From Zygnema cylindricum (Eukaryota; Streptophyta; Zygnematophyceae; Zygnematales; Zygnemataceae), in contig JBBHKE010001938.1 in the NCBI GenBank assembly GCA_037447655.1, positions 7,501 to 71,500 on the forward strand: a stretch of 64,000 nt of DNA, given 5' to 3'. A program made the translations under genes and the position numbers. Below are positions 45,801 through 58,832 of this stretch, piece by piece. The notes under the pieces were generated by a model, which made no database searches, was not told the origin of the DNA, and saw only the letters and a program-made list of their open reading frames with translations. Position 1 is the stretch's first letter. Each line of letters opens with the position of its first letter.

Positions 45801-48800
45801 TGTAGGTAGTGAAAATACAAGGGCCACCAATAAAAAGCTAATGTAAAAGAGCACTTAGAGTACATTCCCATGTGTTAAAGTAAGGGTTTCTTACTGTCTT
45901 CTTTCTCAAAAATAGACCCTGCAACCATAAAATCTCCTGTTTAAAAATAAAAATGTGAAATCCATAGTACAAATTGCGCCATCTTGAAACTTACAATGCA
46001 ATACAGCTTGTCGTCTTGCTCTTTTCGACCCACTCCGACGTCATTACCTGGAAGCGACTCGAGAGTCTATTTTATTTAAAGTAACCGTTGAACAATGAAT
46101 TGGATTATGGTTTTGCACCTGTTTGTAAAATTTTGAAACATTTTTGCAAAGCGCGTAGTACACAAGAAAAAAAATCGTCCGTTTGCAACCTGCACGGAGT
46201 TTTCAATGGTCCGTTTCTAACCTGTACGGAATTTTTAATGTGCAGGGTTCTCCGGAAACAGATGTCATTGAAAAGAGATATCCTTGAAGACGCCTCTTTC
46301 CCTCTCTTCTCGTATTACCACTTCTATCTCATACTTCTTGGAATGAAACACGACAATAATGGTATAAAATGAAAGAGCTCTAAAAAACATTTCTTTTGAC
46401 TATCTTTGGACGCAGTTTGATGGAGGTAGAGCGAAAAAAGACGAAAAAATTAAATCGAAAAACCATGGCAGAATGTTTTGAATTAGTGACGTCGACGTTA
46501 TCACAAGTGAGCATGATGTCAAAATGTCACAAAACCCTAGACATCTACAATGTCACAAAAAACTAGACGTCTACACCCGTCGCTATTTTTGTACGTCACC
46601 AATTGTCGCGAGTTTTGTAGTCGTCGACAACCATCACAAATTGTACCCACGTCTACCACTGTCGCAGTTTAAAGTAATAATATAGTTTTCGAACAGGGGG
46701 AAACTCTGAAAAGTACTACGAAGAATCTTCACTAAAAACCAAAGTAACAAAACTAAGTTACTGTTACATGAGAACATACCCTAATGCCATAATCACATCC
46801 CTTGTTTTTATTATGACTAGTTTTTGACCTTGCATCCTAATCCGGTGATTGTTGTTGATAAAACAACAAATACAAATAAACAAATACATCTCAAGAGCTT
46901 TTACATTATTGTTCTCCAGGTTCCTTTCCATTCACATGGGTTTTAATTCGTCGCCTAGTTTCTTACAATGAGCCTAATGATTCATTTCTTCGTGAGGTTA
47001 TAAATGATTTGCACAGTTTCAAAGCTTCCCTGTTGTAGACTGGCAATACATGTACAATTTTGAAACACACAAAAAAGAAATGTGTAACAAACAAAGAAAA
47101 CTCAACTACGATGACACAACTAAAAACTTCCTCGACAGTTTGAGATGGTTGGTCTCCTCATCGGTTTTCTTTTTTCCCTCCACTTCCACTTTGTACTTAG
47201 ATGGTTCTCTATCGCGCTTTCTAATGAAGATTAATTGCTATAATGTGCGAGTCTCTTTGTATAAAAAATAAATAAAAAGTAAACACCAATAAATATACAC
47301 AGCATGGACCTTCACAAGAAGTTACACCGTCCCTCACTAATAGAGCTGGCGAATTATTAGCGTTAACACTTTGAAAATAAACTACACTAAATTTTGTTTT
47401 GAAACGTGGCTTATTGTGGACCACTTAAAAAGAGTTATTAACCTAATTTGTGATGTCATGCCAAAAAACCACTAGTAATTAGAGTGATTAACTCTAATAG
47501 CAATAGGTGGTGTAGGTCAACTTAAATATTAACACCAATTTAACACTCCAACTCTATTAAGGATTAACGCACAAATCATTCCAAACTAGTGCACTACTAT
47601 AAAGAGAGTTCTCTTTACTATCACAAACAAACTGCTAAAAAACCCTGAAAAACTCAATAAAACTCTGGATCGTATCGCAAAACACTTTCTTTAACTGTCC
47701 CTTGTTCGGGGGAAAATTTGTAGGTTAACTCGAAAAAAAATGACTGGCACATATTTATTCGATGAGCTCAATTTCTTCGGAGCGCTAAAAAAGTTTCTAA
47801 GGAACTACATTACAAAATTTGAAGAGGCATTTTTTACGATACAAGTCATTGCCAAAGTAAAGACAATAAAAGGACTTATTATGGCACGTAAACACAGACT
47901 CCAGAAATTCCTTCAGCTCTCTTATTTTTGGCATTGTCAAATTATTGTCTTCTCCCTTTCATAAGGCGAGGGCGTGACGCCTTCCTCTCGGCTTTCTCCC
48001 TCTTTTTCCGTGTTTTCTCATCCTCTTCTTGTTCCTGTATCAATAAGACAGGTATACATCATAACGATAATAACATGGACAAAAAAATGCAGAAAGTACA
48101 CCACGAATCTCTATTAGCACTAATAACGTTAACAATTAGTGCTAACTCAGTGCCGTATTTTTTGCCTTCTGACCATAAAGTAGTGTTAAGAACACTAATT
48201 GTTTTTAATAAGGACTGAAATAGAATTAACTACGCTAAAATAAACTCGCAATTCACTGTGCAGTTTATGGGAAAAAGGTAAAAATAAAATCTATAGCTAC
48301 TTAAATATGCACATTTAAAAAGACAATTCTTTCCGCAAAGTCATTACAGACTCCTCTGGTTCATAGCCACTTTCAAAACAAAATTCATACAAAAGATAGT
48401 GCGATATACTCTAGTTAGCTTAATCTCTAATAATAGCTCATAGGTTCCTGACCCCATTACCCTCTATGAGATTGCCAAAAAAGCTTTACTTAACTAGAGA
48501 TCCCAAAATCTAACCAAGTTAAGTTTCAAACTTACCGGAGGGGCAGCTTGGAAAAAGTATGGATAAAGAACTAATACCCAAAGCTTATATATGGCAAATC
48601 CTGGGATCTGTACAGAAAATTAAAAAATTGTTACCATCAAAAAACAGACAAAAACATGTTGTATTATTGCTTATGAATAACATTGTGACATACTTGTTGT
48701 ATAAAGCTAAAAAAAACATACTTGACAAAATTAAAATGCTCTAAATTGCATCCACGCGTCCATTATCTGATGACTACACTTATCACCATTCGTGCTCATG

Positions 48801-48996
48801 CAATTAAATCTAAACACTGTTAACCTTAAAAAACTCGATGCCAAAGAAATTCTGGTACAGGTCAAAGTGGGACTGCGAAATCTTAACTGCAATCTGTTCA
48901 AGATTTAAGTGAGAAGATGCAAACTCCTCACTTTCAAGACCAGTATATGTTTCTTACACCTGCTTCATGTGAAGTATTTGCAAAGCAAATTTTGTG
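42860..48996. other. AT-rich region without recognisable genes
   Basis: No domain or splice-consistent chain found. Patches at 43750-43870 and 44045-44180 are rich in ACCCG/CGGGT motifs and may be relics of an inverted-repeat element. 45960-46040 and 46700-46780 resemble 49660-49730 and 49560-49640, a dispersed repeat. 46490-46690 is a reversed copy of the repeat seen at 12040-12190. Confidence 0.5.
48097..48262. mobile_element. Possible MITE relic of the TACACCG family
   Basis: Starts TACACCACGAATCTCTATTA like the other copies. The right end is weakly matching, so the border is approximate. Confidence 0.3.
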
Positions 48997-49006
48997 NNNN
49001 NNNNNN
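48997..49006. other. Assembly gap (10 N)
   Basis: Ten N bases. Sequence on the two sides may not be truly adjacent. Confidence 1.
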
Positions 49007-51390
49007 CGTCACGCCCTAAGTGACAATTTCGTTTGGTACACATAGGGACACCCGAAATCCGGGTCCGCCGGATCTGCGCTAAAAAACAAAAAAAAATCTC
49101 TAAGTTTGAAGTACATAGAGACGCACCCTAAGTGACGCACGCTAAGGTGTCAAGATTGTAAAGTTTGACTTCAAAACTTTGGTTGACTAAAATATTTGAG
49201 ATAGTACATCGTACTTTGAACGACGCCTAACTAAGGGTAACTCCCCATGTAATCGGTACTTTGATAAAGTATTTTGGACTGTAGTAAGGATTCTCCGTAC
49301 TACTTTGAAGAGCGTCCCTGTGTGCGAAAATGAAATTTTTGTGCGACAGCGAAAGGTATTTTAGGGTATCAACACGTCGACAATGTGGCGTACGGACTTT
49401 ACGATGTCATAAAAATTGTCCAGCGTGCGGAGAAACGCCTCAAATTGAAGCCGAGTGGAAGTTTCGCCTCATTCTGTGTACCACTTCATCTGTCACAATT
49501 CTTCGTACACGTCTACGTAAGTCACTTTTTTAAGTGACAAGTTATTTCCTTTTACATCCGAATGCTCTGAAAGATGTACGGAGAGTCTTCGCAAAAAAAC
49601 AAAGTAGCAAGACTAAGTTTCGGTTACATGCGAAGTACCCTTAGAAGTACATTTTGCGTCATCGTCGAACTTAGAATGTAGTACATGTTGTCGTCTTGTG
49701 TTTCTCGACCCACGGCCACGTGAAAAAACGTCAACTTCAAAACTTTTCTTTAAAACACGATGGACGATGCGTTTTAAAGAAAAGTATTTTCACTAAACAA
49801 ATAAAAACACATTTTAGCACGTGTCTAAGATTTTCAAAATTTTCAAACGATTTCAAGCGACGAGGAAACGTACACGAATTGCTATGCTTTGTCCATAGTT
49901 GTTCAAACCGTTTAGTGCGAACAATTACCGCGACGAATTATGCTTAACGAACGCATTGAACGATTTGAAACAATCGTTAAAATCGTAAATTAATTTTCAT
50001 CCGTACTATTCCGTACATGTAAAAAAAAATGAATTTTACATACAACGCAGTTTGTAAGTTTTCCGCTAAATGAGCGCTAAACAATTTTAAATAGGGAATT
50101 GCTAATCGCAGAGACAATTTTTGCGACGCGCAGGTACACCGTGAATCGCTATTAGCATCAATGCTTTTTTCGCCACTTAAAACATATTTTTTCCGTACAC
50201 ACTTGTCGGATTTTGGATCTGACGGTTTCGATTAAAAGGTAACATACACAGCTTCCGATTGGCGGTCTCAAATTGAAAATCCGACAATTGTGTACAGAGA
50301 AAAGATGTTTTAAGTGGCAAAAAAAAACATTGACGCTAATAGCGATTCACGGTGTAGTTTGTTCAAAAATTGTACATTTGAAGTACAGTATAGTACAAGT
50401 TACGTACCTTTGAGTTCAAATTTGACGGTCAATCCGTCAAACAACTTTGACTGGCAAAATATTGTAACGATGGTTAAAAAAGTGTCGCGCTTGCGAACGT
50501 CAACCGTCATAAAAAAAAAAAAATCACACGGTCGGCGTAGGTTTACGATAACAAAACTGCGGCAACCACATGTGAATAAAATGGTTGCACGCAAGTAAAC
50601 CGCGAATCGTTATTAATGTCAAAGTCACAAATTTGGGTTCGTAAAATTTTTTTTTTTCCGCAATTAGTATACGTGATTTTAAAATTTCCCTGACGTTAAT
50701 TCACGTACAGTACAAAATAGCGTGAAGTCTGAAAGTACATTAATATATAATTAGTGTGGTGTACAGTCTATGTCAGACCATACATAAATGTACCTTTTGA
50801 GTTGAAGTTTTTAAAAATAAATTTTAAATTATACACGCATGCATACGAACGTGCGCTAAAAATATGGGTTCGACCTCGTCGCCAAAAAACACGTTTGCAC
50901 ACATTCCCCTACAATTGCCTCTTTTGCAGTGTAAATATTAAATATGTTCGCAGGTGGGAAGTCGCGATCTTTCAGTTAAAGAAGTGAACTGTGTGTAGTT
51001 ACACGCCCACATACAACTTCTTGAAAATGCGAACACTTACTTCATGTGATTTTTTAGTGTTCCGTTTATATAAACATTATAACATGTTTTGTGTCCAATT
51101 AGCGTCAATATGTATCCCGTTTCGGTGCAAACGAACGAAACTACCGTAAATGTTTATTCTAATATGGTGTTTATATGTGGTTTCACCATGAATTAAAATT
51201 AATGTATACGTTAATAAGGGGTCAAAGTGACAAAGGGACCACAAATTACAATAAATAGGTAAAAGTAAATAGAATAAAAATACAACATTTGGCGTTAGTG
51301 ATATTTTGGTCGAAGTAACGCCAAATGCGGACTATCAATAAAAAAATGGATCATTTTTAGACGAATCACATCCAACCAATTTTATTTATT
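49007..51390. other. Non-coding region with MITEs
   Basis: No recognisable gene. Contains one clear TACACCG MITE (50135-50356) and a likely second, decayed one at about 50590-50763. Confidence 0.55.
50135..50356. mobile_element. MITE with TACACCG termini, copy C (222 bp)
   Basis: Perfect 22-bp terminal inverted repeats (TACACCGTGAATCGCTATTA...). Inner arms also pair (CCACTTAAAACAT with the complement ATGTTTTAAGTGG), so the element nearly folds on itself. TA borders. Confidence 0.85.
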
Positions 51391-51599
51391 TTGGGATCTA
51401 ACGCTACGTCGTCTTTTGGCAAACAAACAGATTTCATTCATTTCATGAGGAAGCGGGCGAAAATACCGCCGCCACCTTCATTTCACTTCCATGGATTCGC
51501 AATCGCATGTGGCGTCTCCTTCTCCCTCGTCATGTGTGGCGTCACTCTATTTCCCTCTACATTAACTCCGCCCCTCTTTTCCCCTCCCTTTTCTCCCGA

Positions 51600-53030
51600 G
51601 CGTACCTATGCTGATCTCCATTTTTTTTTCTTTTTGTGGGTTTTTTGAACTATGCTCCCTCTCCTTAGTGCCCTCTCATTTCTACCTCTCTTTCTCCCTC
51701 TCAATATATCTCCAACCCCTATCTTTTTCTTTCTCTTTTTCTCTCTCCCTCTCCCTCTCCCTTTACCTCTCCTTCTCTTTTGCTGTAATAGTATTTCTTA
51801 CCTCTCAAAAAATCCCATTACTACAACCAAATTCTACCACGCATTCCACATATTGGAAAATACACATCCACATTGGAAAACATCCAAATCGTGCATTTTC
51901 TTTCGCAAACGTTTACCAAAATCAAAACTCTATATTTATAACACTTAAATACCCATATAAAAACAAGTTCCATCCACTATTGCTGTTACATTCCCCCTCT
52001 CCCCCTCCCCCTCCCTCTCCTCACCCTCTCGATGTCGCACTATCTCCCTCCCTCTTTTCTTCTCCCTCTTCTTACTCTTTCGATTTATCGCTCTTTCTCC
52101 CTCCCTCTCTCGACTTGCCGCTATCTCTCCCTCTCATTTTCCCTCTCCCTCTCTATGTTTTTCTCTCAGTTCGCCGCACTTGCTCTCTCCCCCTCTCTCG
52201 CTTCCCTCTATATGCAACTATATCCCCCTTTCTCTTTCCCTATCCCTTTCCTATTCTCTCTCCCTCCCTCTCCCTCTCCTCGTCCCTCATGTTTTCACCT
52301 TCTCGATCCACCGCACTTTCTCCCTCCCACTCTTCCTCTCCCTCTCCCTCTCCCTCTCCCCACTCCCTCAATCTGTCGCTATCTCTCCTTTTTCTTTTTT
52401 AGTTGTCACTCTATCTTTATGCTACTTTTTTTATATCTCATTTAAATCTTATATTTATTTTGTCTCCCTCTCTCTCTCCCTTATGGTACTCAGCGATGAG
52501 AATGTATCATCACTGAATGGTATGTTTTTCTTTATTGCCAGTCGACAACGTAAATGTCTGAGTACTGAATGGCATGTTTCCCTCTCCTATCCTCTCTCTT
52601 TCTTACCCGCTCGATCTATCGCTCTCTCCCTCTCCTTTTTCCTCTCCTCCCTCTGTCAACTTGTCGCTATCTCTCCCTTTCCCCATCCCTCTCCCTCTAT
52701 AATTTTGTCAACTTGTCGCTATCTCTCCCTCTCCCAATCCCTCTCCCTCTATAATTTTTTCTACCAGTCTGCCACACTCGCTCTCTCCCCCTCTCCTTTT
52801 CACTCTCCCCCCTCCCTCTATTTGCCGCTATCTCTCTCTGTATTTTTCCCTATCCCTTCCCTACTCTCTCTCCCTCCCTCTCCCCCTCACTTTTTAGATA
52901 TGTCGCACTGTCCCCCTCCTTCTGTCCCTCTTCCTCTCCCTCTTCTATTGAAATTGCCGTACTTTTCAACTCTCGATCTCTCTCTTCCTCTCCCATTTCT
53001 TTTTCCTTGCATTTAAAACCCGTGGTTTCT
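51600..53030. repeat. CTCCCT-rich pyrimidine tract
   Basis: Plus strand rich in CTCCCT/CTCTCC with interspersed 'CGATCTATCGCTCTCTCC'-like units. The open frames through it are low-complexity artefacts. It differs in unit from the tract at 7.1-9.3 kb. Confidence 0.8.
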
Positions 53031-54215
53031 CCTTCCCTTTCCCCCTCTCCTATTTACCCCCACGCTAAAATTACACATTAGTGTTAGTAGTTTTTTTAAC
53101 TAACTCCATTGTTGTATTTCTTTCTTTGTTGTAGGCAAGGGAGTTCATTCAGTAAGTTGATTGTGATGGAGGAAAACACGGATAAATTGTGGGAATGTCA
53201 TCGAGTTCTCTTTAGTCCATTTAATATTAGGACTTCCAAACAAATTTCTACATGAGTTTGAGAAGGTTATTAGATTATCTTATGTATTTTTTATGGGCAA
53301 TGTACTTTTTGTTCATGTAGATGAATATGTTATTTACATTTTAAAAATAGATATTTGCTTGTAGATATTGTAGTTATTTTACGGTGAATATTTTTGTGAT
53401 TCTTAGGCGAAAAAAAACTGATTTCTTTTTAGTGTATTATTTTAATAATTTTATAATTGTAATTAATTTTGATGCTGTTGCAAACACGGATGCTATGATT
53501 TTATTTCCCAATGTTTTGTAAATGATATGCGTTACACGTGATGAAGTGTTTGGCCATTGTCTACTATTTTGGTTGTCGCCCATTTGATTGTTCTCTCTTT
53601 TTGTCTCTGTTTTTTTTGTCGTTGTCACCCTATTTTCATTTTACATCTTTTTTCGCAGTCATTCTCCCATTTTTTTTTGGCCCCTTCTTGTCTTACGGGA
53701 CTCAACGACGACAATGTATCGTCGCTGAATGGTATGTTTTTCTATCTTGCTAGTCAACGACGTGAATGTTTGGTTGTTGAATGGCATGTTTTATTTTTCA
53801 CCATTCAACACATACACCGTGTCAACAGAAGGTGGCCGAACCCATTTCTCCATCCGATGATTACTTTTCTCTTATTTTCTATCCTTGGTTAATATTGAAC
53901 GGAACAACACTATTTTTCTCTCTAGTCCTTATATTCTCCGTCTTGTGTTTTTGTGCTTCATACTTAATTTTTACATCCTTAAGATCCAGTTTTTCAGTTC
54001 TCTCGTTTCCTATCTGTCACTTTCCCATTTTCGATATTCTCTGTTCTTTCCTCTCACATGGTCTCTCTACTTTATATCTTTGTCTCTCTTACCCTTGTTA
54101 TCCTTAGTCCATACTATGACTTTTACCATCCAGCGACGATGCTATGTCGTCGCTGAATGGTATATTTCATATCCGGCCAATCAGCGACGACAATGTATCG
54201 TCGCTAATGGCAAGC
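52488..54215. repeat. Dispersed TCGTCGCTGAATGG palindrome units
   Basis: Three units near 52490-52575, 53700-53790 and 54120-54215. They share hairpins of AGCGACGA with TCGTCGCT followed by GAATGGTATGTTT, and later GAATGGCATGTTT. The rest of 53030-54500 shows no recognised gene. Confidence 0.65.
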
Positions 54216-54508
54216 TGATACTACAATTTGGAATACGTCTTTTTAACATCACTACAAATACATTTCATATATTATTTTGGCCATTCAACTTGCGTAGAAA
54301 AAATATGAAAACTAAAAAACAAAGCGGGATATATAATATTCAATGTGAAAAGAAAAAAAACAATGTATACTGTATACTGCAGTCAAAGAAAAGTACAAAT
54401 AATAACCTACCAATATAAAACTACAAAACAAAAGCTAAACAAATCCACACTATTATTAAGAATTTATGCAAACGCCCACTATCCATTTTACCACCTCTTC
54501 TAATTAAT

Positions 54509-56400
54509 TCACTTGTCTATAAAGTGCCTAAAAATACTGTAGTCCTCTAACTCTTCGTCATGACTAGCTTCATTATCTTGAATGTCCGCCTCTCGAAGGA
54601 GTTGGAGTAAATCCCGTGCGAGAGCTGAAAGAGGTGGCACCTCGTCGCCCTTGAAATGGTTTCGCCATTTCATGATTATCACTTGCAAATCTTGCCTAAG
54701 CATATTCTCTTCCAATTTCGCGTCCTTTAATGACAATCCAAATTTGATCATCTCTTTCTGTGCATACCCCATGCCATTATTGTCCTTCGTTTTTTTCACC
54801 TGGCGAATTCAATCGCGTGCCAACTTTAAAAAAAATGATTTTTCTGTCTAAGTAGCTTACCCAACCATTTTTGGCCCTTAGGTAAGGACCACTTGTGGCT
54901 CTTTATCCCCTTCATTTTCTAATCTTCCCATTTTTTGGACCATACCTCCTTGATTTTAGAAATTACAAATGAATCGACGGGTTGTTCTAGATGTGATGCA
55001 CACGGTGGGAAAAAATGGAGGGTTGTTCTTTTTGTGAGTAAAGTGGTGTTCAACTCCTCGGACATGTTGTGACCGCCACAATTGTCCACAAAGATAACAT
55101 TTTCTCGCCCATCACGATCTCCTTGGTATGACCTCAGCTCAGCCATCCAATGCAAGAAGTCCGTTTTCTCATTCCAACCTTTAGGCCCGGTGCGATAAGA
55201 AACTCTTACAAAAGTGAGAGAGGGAGTTACATGAGGGGGAGATAGATATGGCATAGAGAGAATATGAGAGTACAACGGTGAGGGAAAAGGAGAGGGAAGA
55301 AGGCGAGAAATATAGTAGGGAGTGAGAGAGAGGAGGGGATATTTAGTGAGTGAGGGAGGGAGAGAGAGGGCGAGAAAGGGATGGGGAAAAAACACAGTAA
55401 ACAACACAAATCCCCAAAATTATTATTTTTGGGGTGGTATACAAGGGAGAATGAGGAATATAATGGCGTCAACATTTACGAGTATAAATACACAAATGGA
55501 AGGTAACACACCTAGTATGTCATCGTGGATGCCCTTTATCAGGTTGCCACAAAGTTTGTTGGCGAAGATTAACATAGGAGATTCAATTCGGGCGTTGACT
55601 CCGCTCGTGAGTCGAACCATCAAAGTCATCGACTCTCCGCCTCCCGCAACGTCCGCGTATTTAACCACCTCGTCCCCGCGAAAACCCAACGTCTTTTTGT
55701 TATCGATATTTACAATGACGTGGGTCTCGTCCAAGTTTTCGACTAGATCCTCGTTGTAGCGACCTAATATCACAATAACACATAAGAATGTAAAAAAAAA
55801 ACAACACACATAAGTATGATAGTAGAAGCAACAACTTCATTCATGTATTTGCATTTATAACACTCTTTAAAATCATAAAAAATAATAGATCTAACATGTA
55901 TTACAACATATATCAATGAGTCTTATAAAATTACAAAAAGTTTACCAAATAAAAATCCCCGTTCTAACTCTCCCATCTGATATGCTAACGTTTTTCGATG
56001 TACTCCTCCTTCTCCGGGCTTAATTGTAACTCTCATTTTTGAGCCCTCGTCACAATACTGTGTTTCTCGCAAAATCGTTGAGTCAATCGTTTTGTCATTT
56101 TCATTTTGATCTCTTTTCTGTTTTTGTCGAGAAACAACCTCGCGTTATCCTTCTTCATACGTCTAATGATATCAATTGTCATGGTCCCCACAATAGATTG
56201 AGACATTTTCATACCCGCCTTTCTGAACCGATAAAACTCCTCCACCAACTCCGAGTGCACAGCTATGACCCATGGAAATTCCTTTTTCCCCTTATGCAGC
56301 ATTGCCTTTGTCACCACCACAGTTTTTCTTCCAAATCCCGCAGACGACAAGGTGTGCGTGGTCGCCCGTATGCTACTCAATGTCATAACCCTACCCTTCC
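54509..56400 (-). pseudogene. Pogo-like DDE transposase gene, inactivated
   Basis: Four blocks. 56386-56033: N-terminal helix-rich region with 'EEFYRFRKAGMKMS' and 'MTKRLTQRFCEKH'. 55763-55512: 'ENLDETHVI', first catalytic Asp. 55202-54919: 'VIFVDNCGGHN', second Asp, and 'SHLEQPVDSFVISK', third Asp 37 positions on. 54800-54509: 'GMGYAQKEMIKFGLSL' and an acidic C-terminus. The splice sites joining blocks 2 and 3 agree in phase. In-frame stops after 'RAQK' (about 56033) and 'KKWED' (54919) indicate inactivation. It belongs to the DDE_1/pogo branch of Tc1/mariner; cut-and-paste transposition is the family role. Confidence 0.75.
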
Positions 56401-56518
56401 ACCATCGACTTGCCTCTTGTTATTATGCAACGAGAGGAAAGAAAAGTAAAAACAGAATAACATGTCAATCTTAATCCATATAAGAAAAATTATAAATTAT
56501 ATAAAAAAAATAGTTTAA

Positions 56519-56690
56519 CGACGACCAGCAGTCGTAGCTAAATTCAGCGACGAATGTTGGTCGTCGCTGGTTCAGTTATCTGGTGCTAATTCAACCTTCA
56601 GCGACGAGCGACAACAGAAAGTGGTCGTTGGTTTAGGTATCCGGTGCCTATTGAACGTTCAGAAACGATAGAAAGTCGTCGATGGTTCAA
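56519..56690. repeat. CAGCGACGA palindrome cluster upstream of the transposase
   Basis: Three decayed units containing CAGCGACGA...TCGTCGCTGG and 'GGTTTAGGTATCCGGTGCC'. Together with the cluster at 54120-54215 they bracket the transposase gene, as subterminal repeats of a transposon would. Confidence 0.55.
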
Positions 56691-56819
56691 AGACGAGGTG
56701 AAGTTGTTGCTATGTAAAACAAACAACAAGATAAACAAAAAAAACAAGGTAAGTGAGTGGGTGGAAGATGGGAAAAGATAGAGTGAAGGAGTTAATATGT
56801 CAAAGACAAAAATACTTAC

Positions 56820-57806
56820 CAACTACCGTTTCTTTTTTTTCTGACAATGACCTTGTGAGCCTCATCAAGTGATCTCGATCCGCTCTTATTTGTTTTTGTT
56901 GGGCCGCCACTTGTTGAGTGAGTGTCGCGATTATTAATGGCAAATCATATCCTCTCGGTGGTGAGGGGGGGCTCATCGGCGGGGGAACCCTTTGTATTTC
57001 CCATAGACAAGGACAAGGCACTATCGCATTGCGCAAATTTGGCAATACCGTCGTACGAGCATCTCGGAGTGCGAGTACCTCAAGAGTTACTCGACAATAT
57101 TTGAGGATGTTGTATAGCCGCGGGTCCCGCGGATGATGATGACGTAACAATTCTAGAACATTCACCCAAAAAACTGTCCTCCCCACGAACAACCCAAGTT
57201 AGCCGGGATCCGCCGGATCAAATTGCCTTATGTGGGCAAATGTCGAGCCTCGGTCCTCAAGCGAGATGAAAAGCCAAGTTGGATGTGCGGTGACATCGAG
57301 GGGGATGTCAAGAATTTGGAGAAAAGGATTCGTGTCCGGGTTTAGGGGTCAGGGTTGACCATACTGCCAATGTTCCGGCCATCCGACAACAGGAATATAA
57401 TGTTCAGGCGAGCCACAAAAGTGTCTATTTCCTCCTCTCCCATAGGAGGAAGAAAAAACTAATCCGGATGCTCAACCGAGTATGGAGGTTGAGGATACGG
57501 AGGAGCCATTTCATTGGCTCTCTCCCTATTTTGCGTGGGAGGTGCCCTGAACACATCGTCATCGTCTTCAAATTCGTCCTCACGTTGCTTCTCCTCGCTA
57601 TCCAGAGTTTGCTCGTCCTCGGTGGTGTGATCATCCTCGTTTTTCCACACCGCAATGTCATTGGGTTCCAAAATTTTGACGATGGGCTTGTCTACTGACG
57701 GTTTTTCGCCATCCGCGATGCTCTCATCGCTACCCGAAGATGAGTGGACGTATAATTTCTTGTCCATAGCCATTTTCAGCCATGGATTTACCCTCGGAAG
57801 CACCAC
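56820..57806 (-). pseudogene. Unknown ORF beside the transposase, related to the gypsy third ORF
   Basis: Starts at about 57806 with an acidic Asp/Glu-rich region and a 'PPYPQPPY' stretch. After a frame change near 57460 it reads 'WPEHWQYGQP', 'IPLDVTAHPTWLF' and 'VNVLELLRHHHPRDPRLYN'. A Pro-rich link and a coiled-coil-like Gln/Lys/Leu end ('LTQQVAAQQKQIRADRDHL') follow. At least two stops and a frameshift are present. Matches in order with the ORF at 40.2-41.5 kb: WPExW, IPxxVxxHPxW, VxxLxVxELLxHxxPxDxRL. Function unknown. Confidence 0.55.
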
Positions 57807-57809
57807 AGA

Positions 57810-58830
57810 CTACCCTAAAAACAACCTACTTTGAATCCACTAAATATTCTACAAAAATAACAAAACAACATAAAACTATATAAACAAATAGTTTACGGGT
57901 CATTAAGTATTCTCACAAATTTCATATAAAAATACTAAACATAATTATCACATCATCCTGTAAAAGTTGCAGAAAAACAACTTGCTTTAATTCTTTGATA
58001 AAACTGACAACTTCACAATGAAGCTACACACAGACCAGACACAAAATATGTTGAATGTAGACAATACAGGAAAGAACACCCATGCAAAATTCCAGATAAT
58101 TTTGCCAACAGATCTGAGAGCAATCCTCAGATAAAATTACCAAAAATGACCATAGCCAGGTTTGGTATAGAAAAGTTCCCGTAGTCCTAAAATGACTAAG
58201 TCATACAAATACAAACTAGAGCACGCTACTGAATGTACAGAGGCATACCAGTCGTACACTATCTACCAGCTACTTTTATTAATGTTAGTATACCCGAATA
58301 GTTCAAGGTATGTCAAAATGAGTAAATCTACACTAATAACTAATTCACAAAAAGACAAAACAATGTTCAATCAAATATTTACACCGACACCTCCGTAAAA
58401 TCTGCGTATGACAGTTCGCTTTGTCACTTAATGATAAGTCCACTAAGTGAACCGATATTACATAAGTAGAGTGCACACAATCATACGTCATCAAAATATC
58501 GGGAACCTTGTAAAATAGTGGCGGACGCTGTTCACCCTCTACGTGCAGCACAAACCACTTGTCGAATTGATCTTCTATGTCCTAAATATTTTTTTTACCG
58601 AGACCGTGTCATTTGCCCTAAAATGTTGTTCGATATGTTTCACTTCCACTTGCCAAATAAGACGCTTCGTACCTGCGGCGTCTTTTTTTATAAATGCGCC
58701 GGTCGCACTATGTTTCGTACCAGCGGCATATTTTTTCAACATTTCAAATATTTCGAATCGGATCGCTTCGCGATCCGCCGTCCTTTCTCAATGCAACAGG
58801 TGCCATTCAAATACTCTCTCACGTCCTTTT
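57810..58830. other. No supported gene
   Basis: AT-rich sequence. Short frames without motifs; nothing recognised. Confidence 0.5.
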
Positions 58831-58832
58831 AA

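Noticed and set aside
51608-53016. Long Ser/Leu/Pro-rich frames of 264 and 278 codons
   Set aside because: Low-complexity CTCCCT repeat, no domains, no start context or splice support.
53140-53260. Possible exon on the plus strand after TTGTAG with 'MEENTDKLWECH'
   Set aside because: Too short, no partner exon or recognised motif.
54509-57806. CACTA (En/Spm) transposon because of GTCGCTGA palindromes
   Set aside because: The transposase motifs are pogo/DDE_1-like and no CACTA termini were found.
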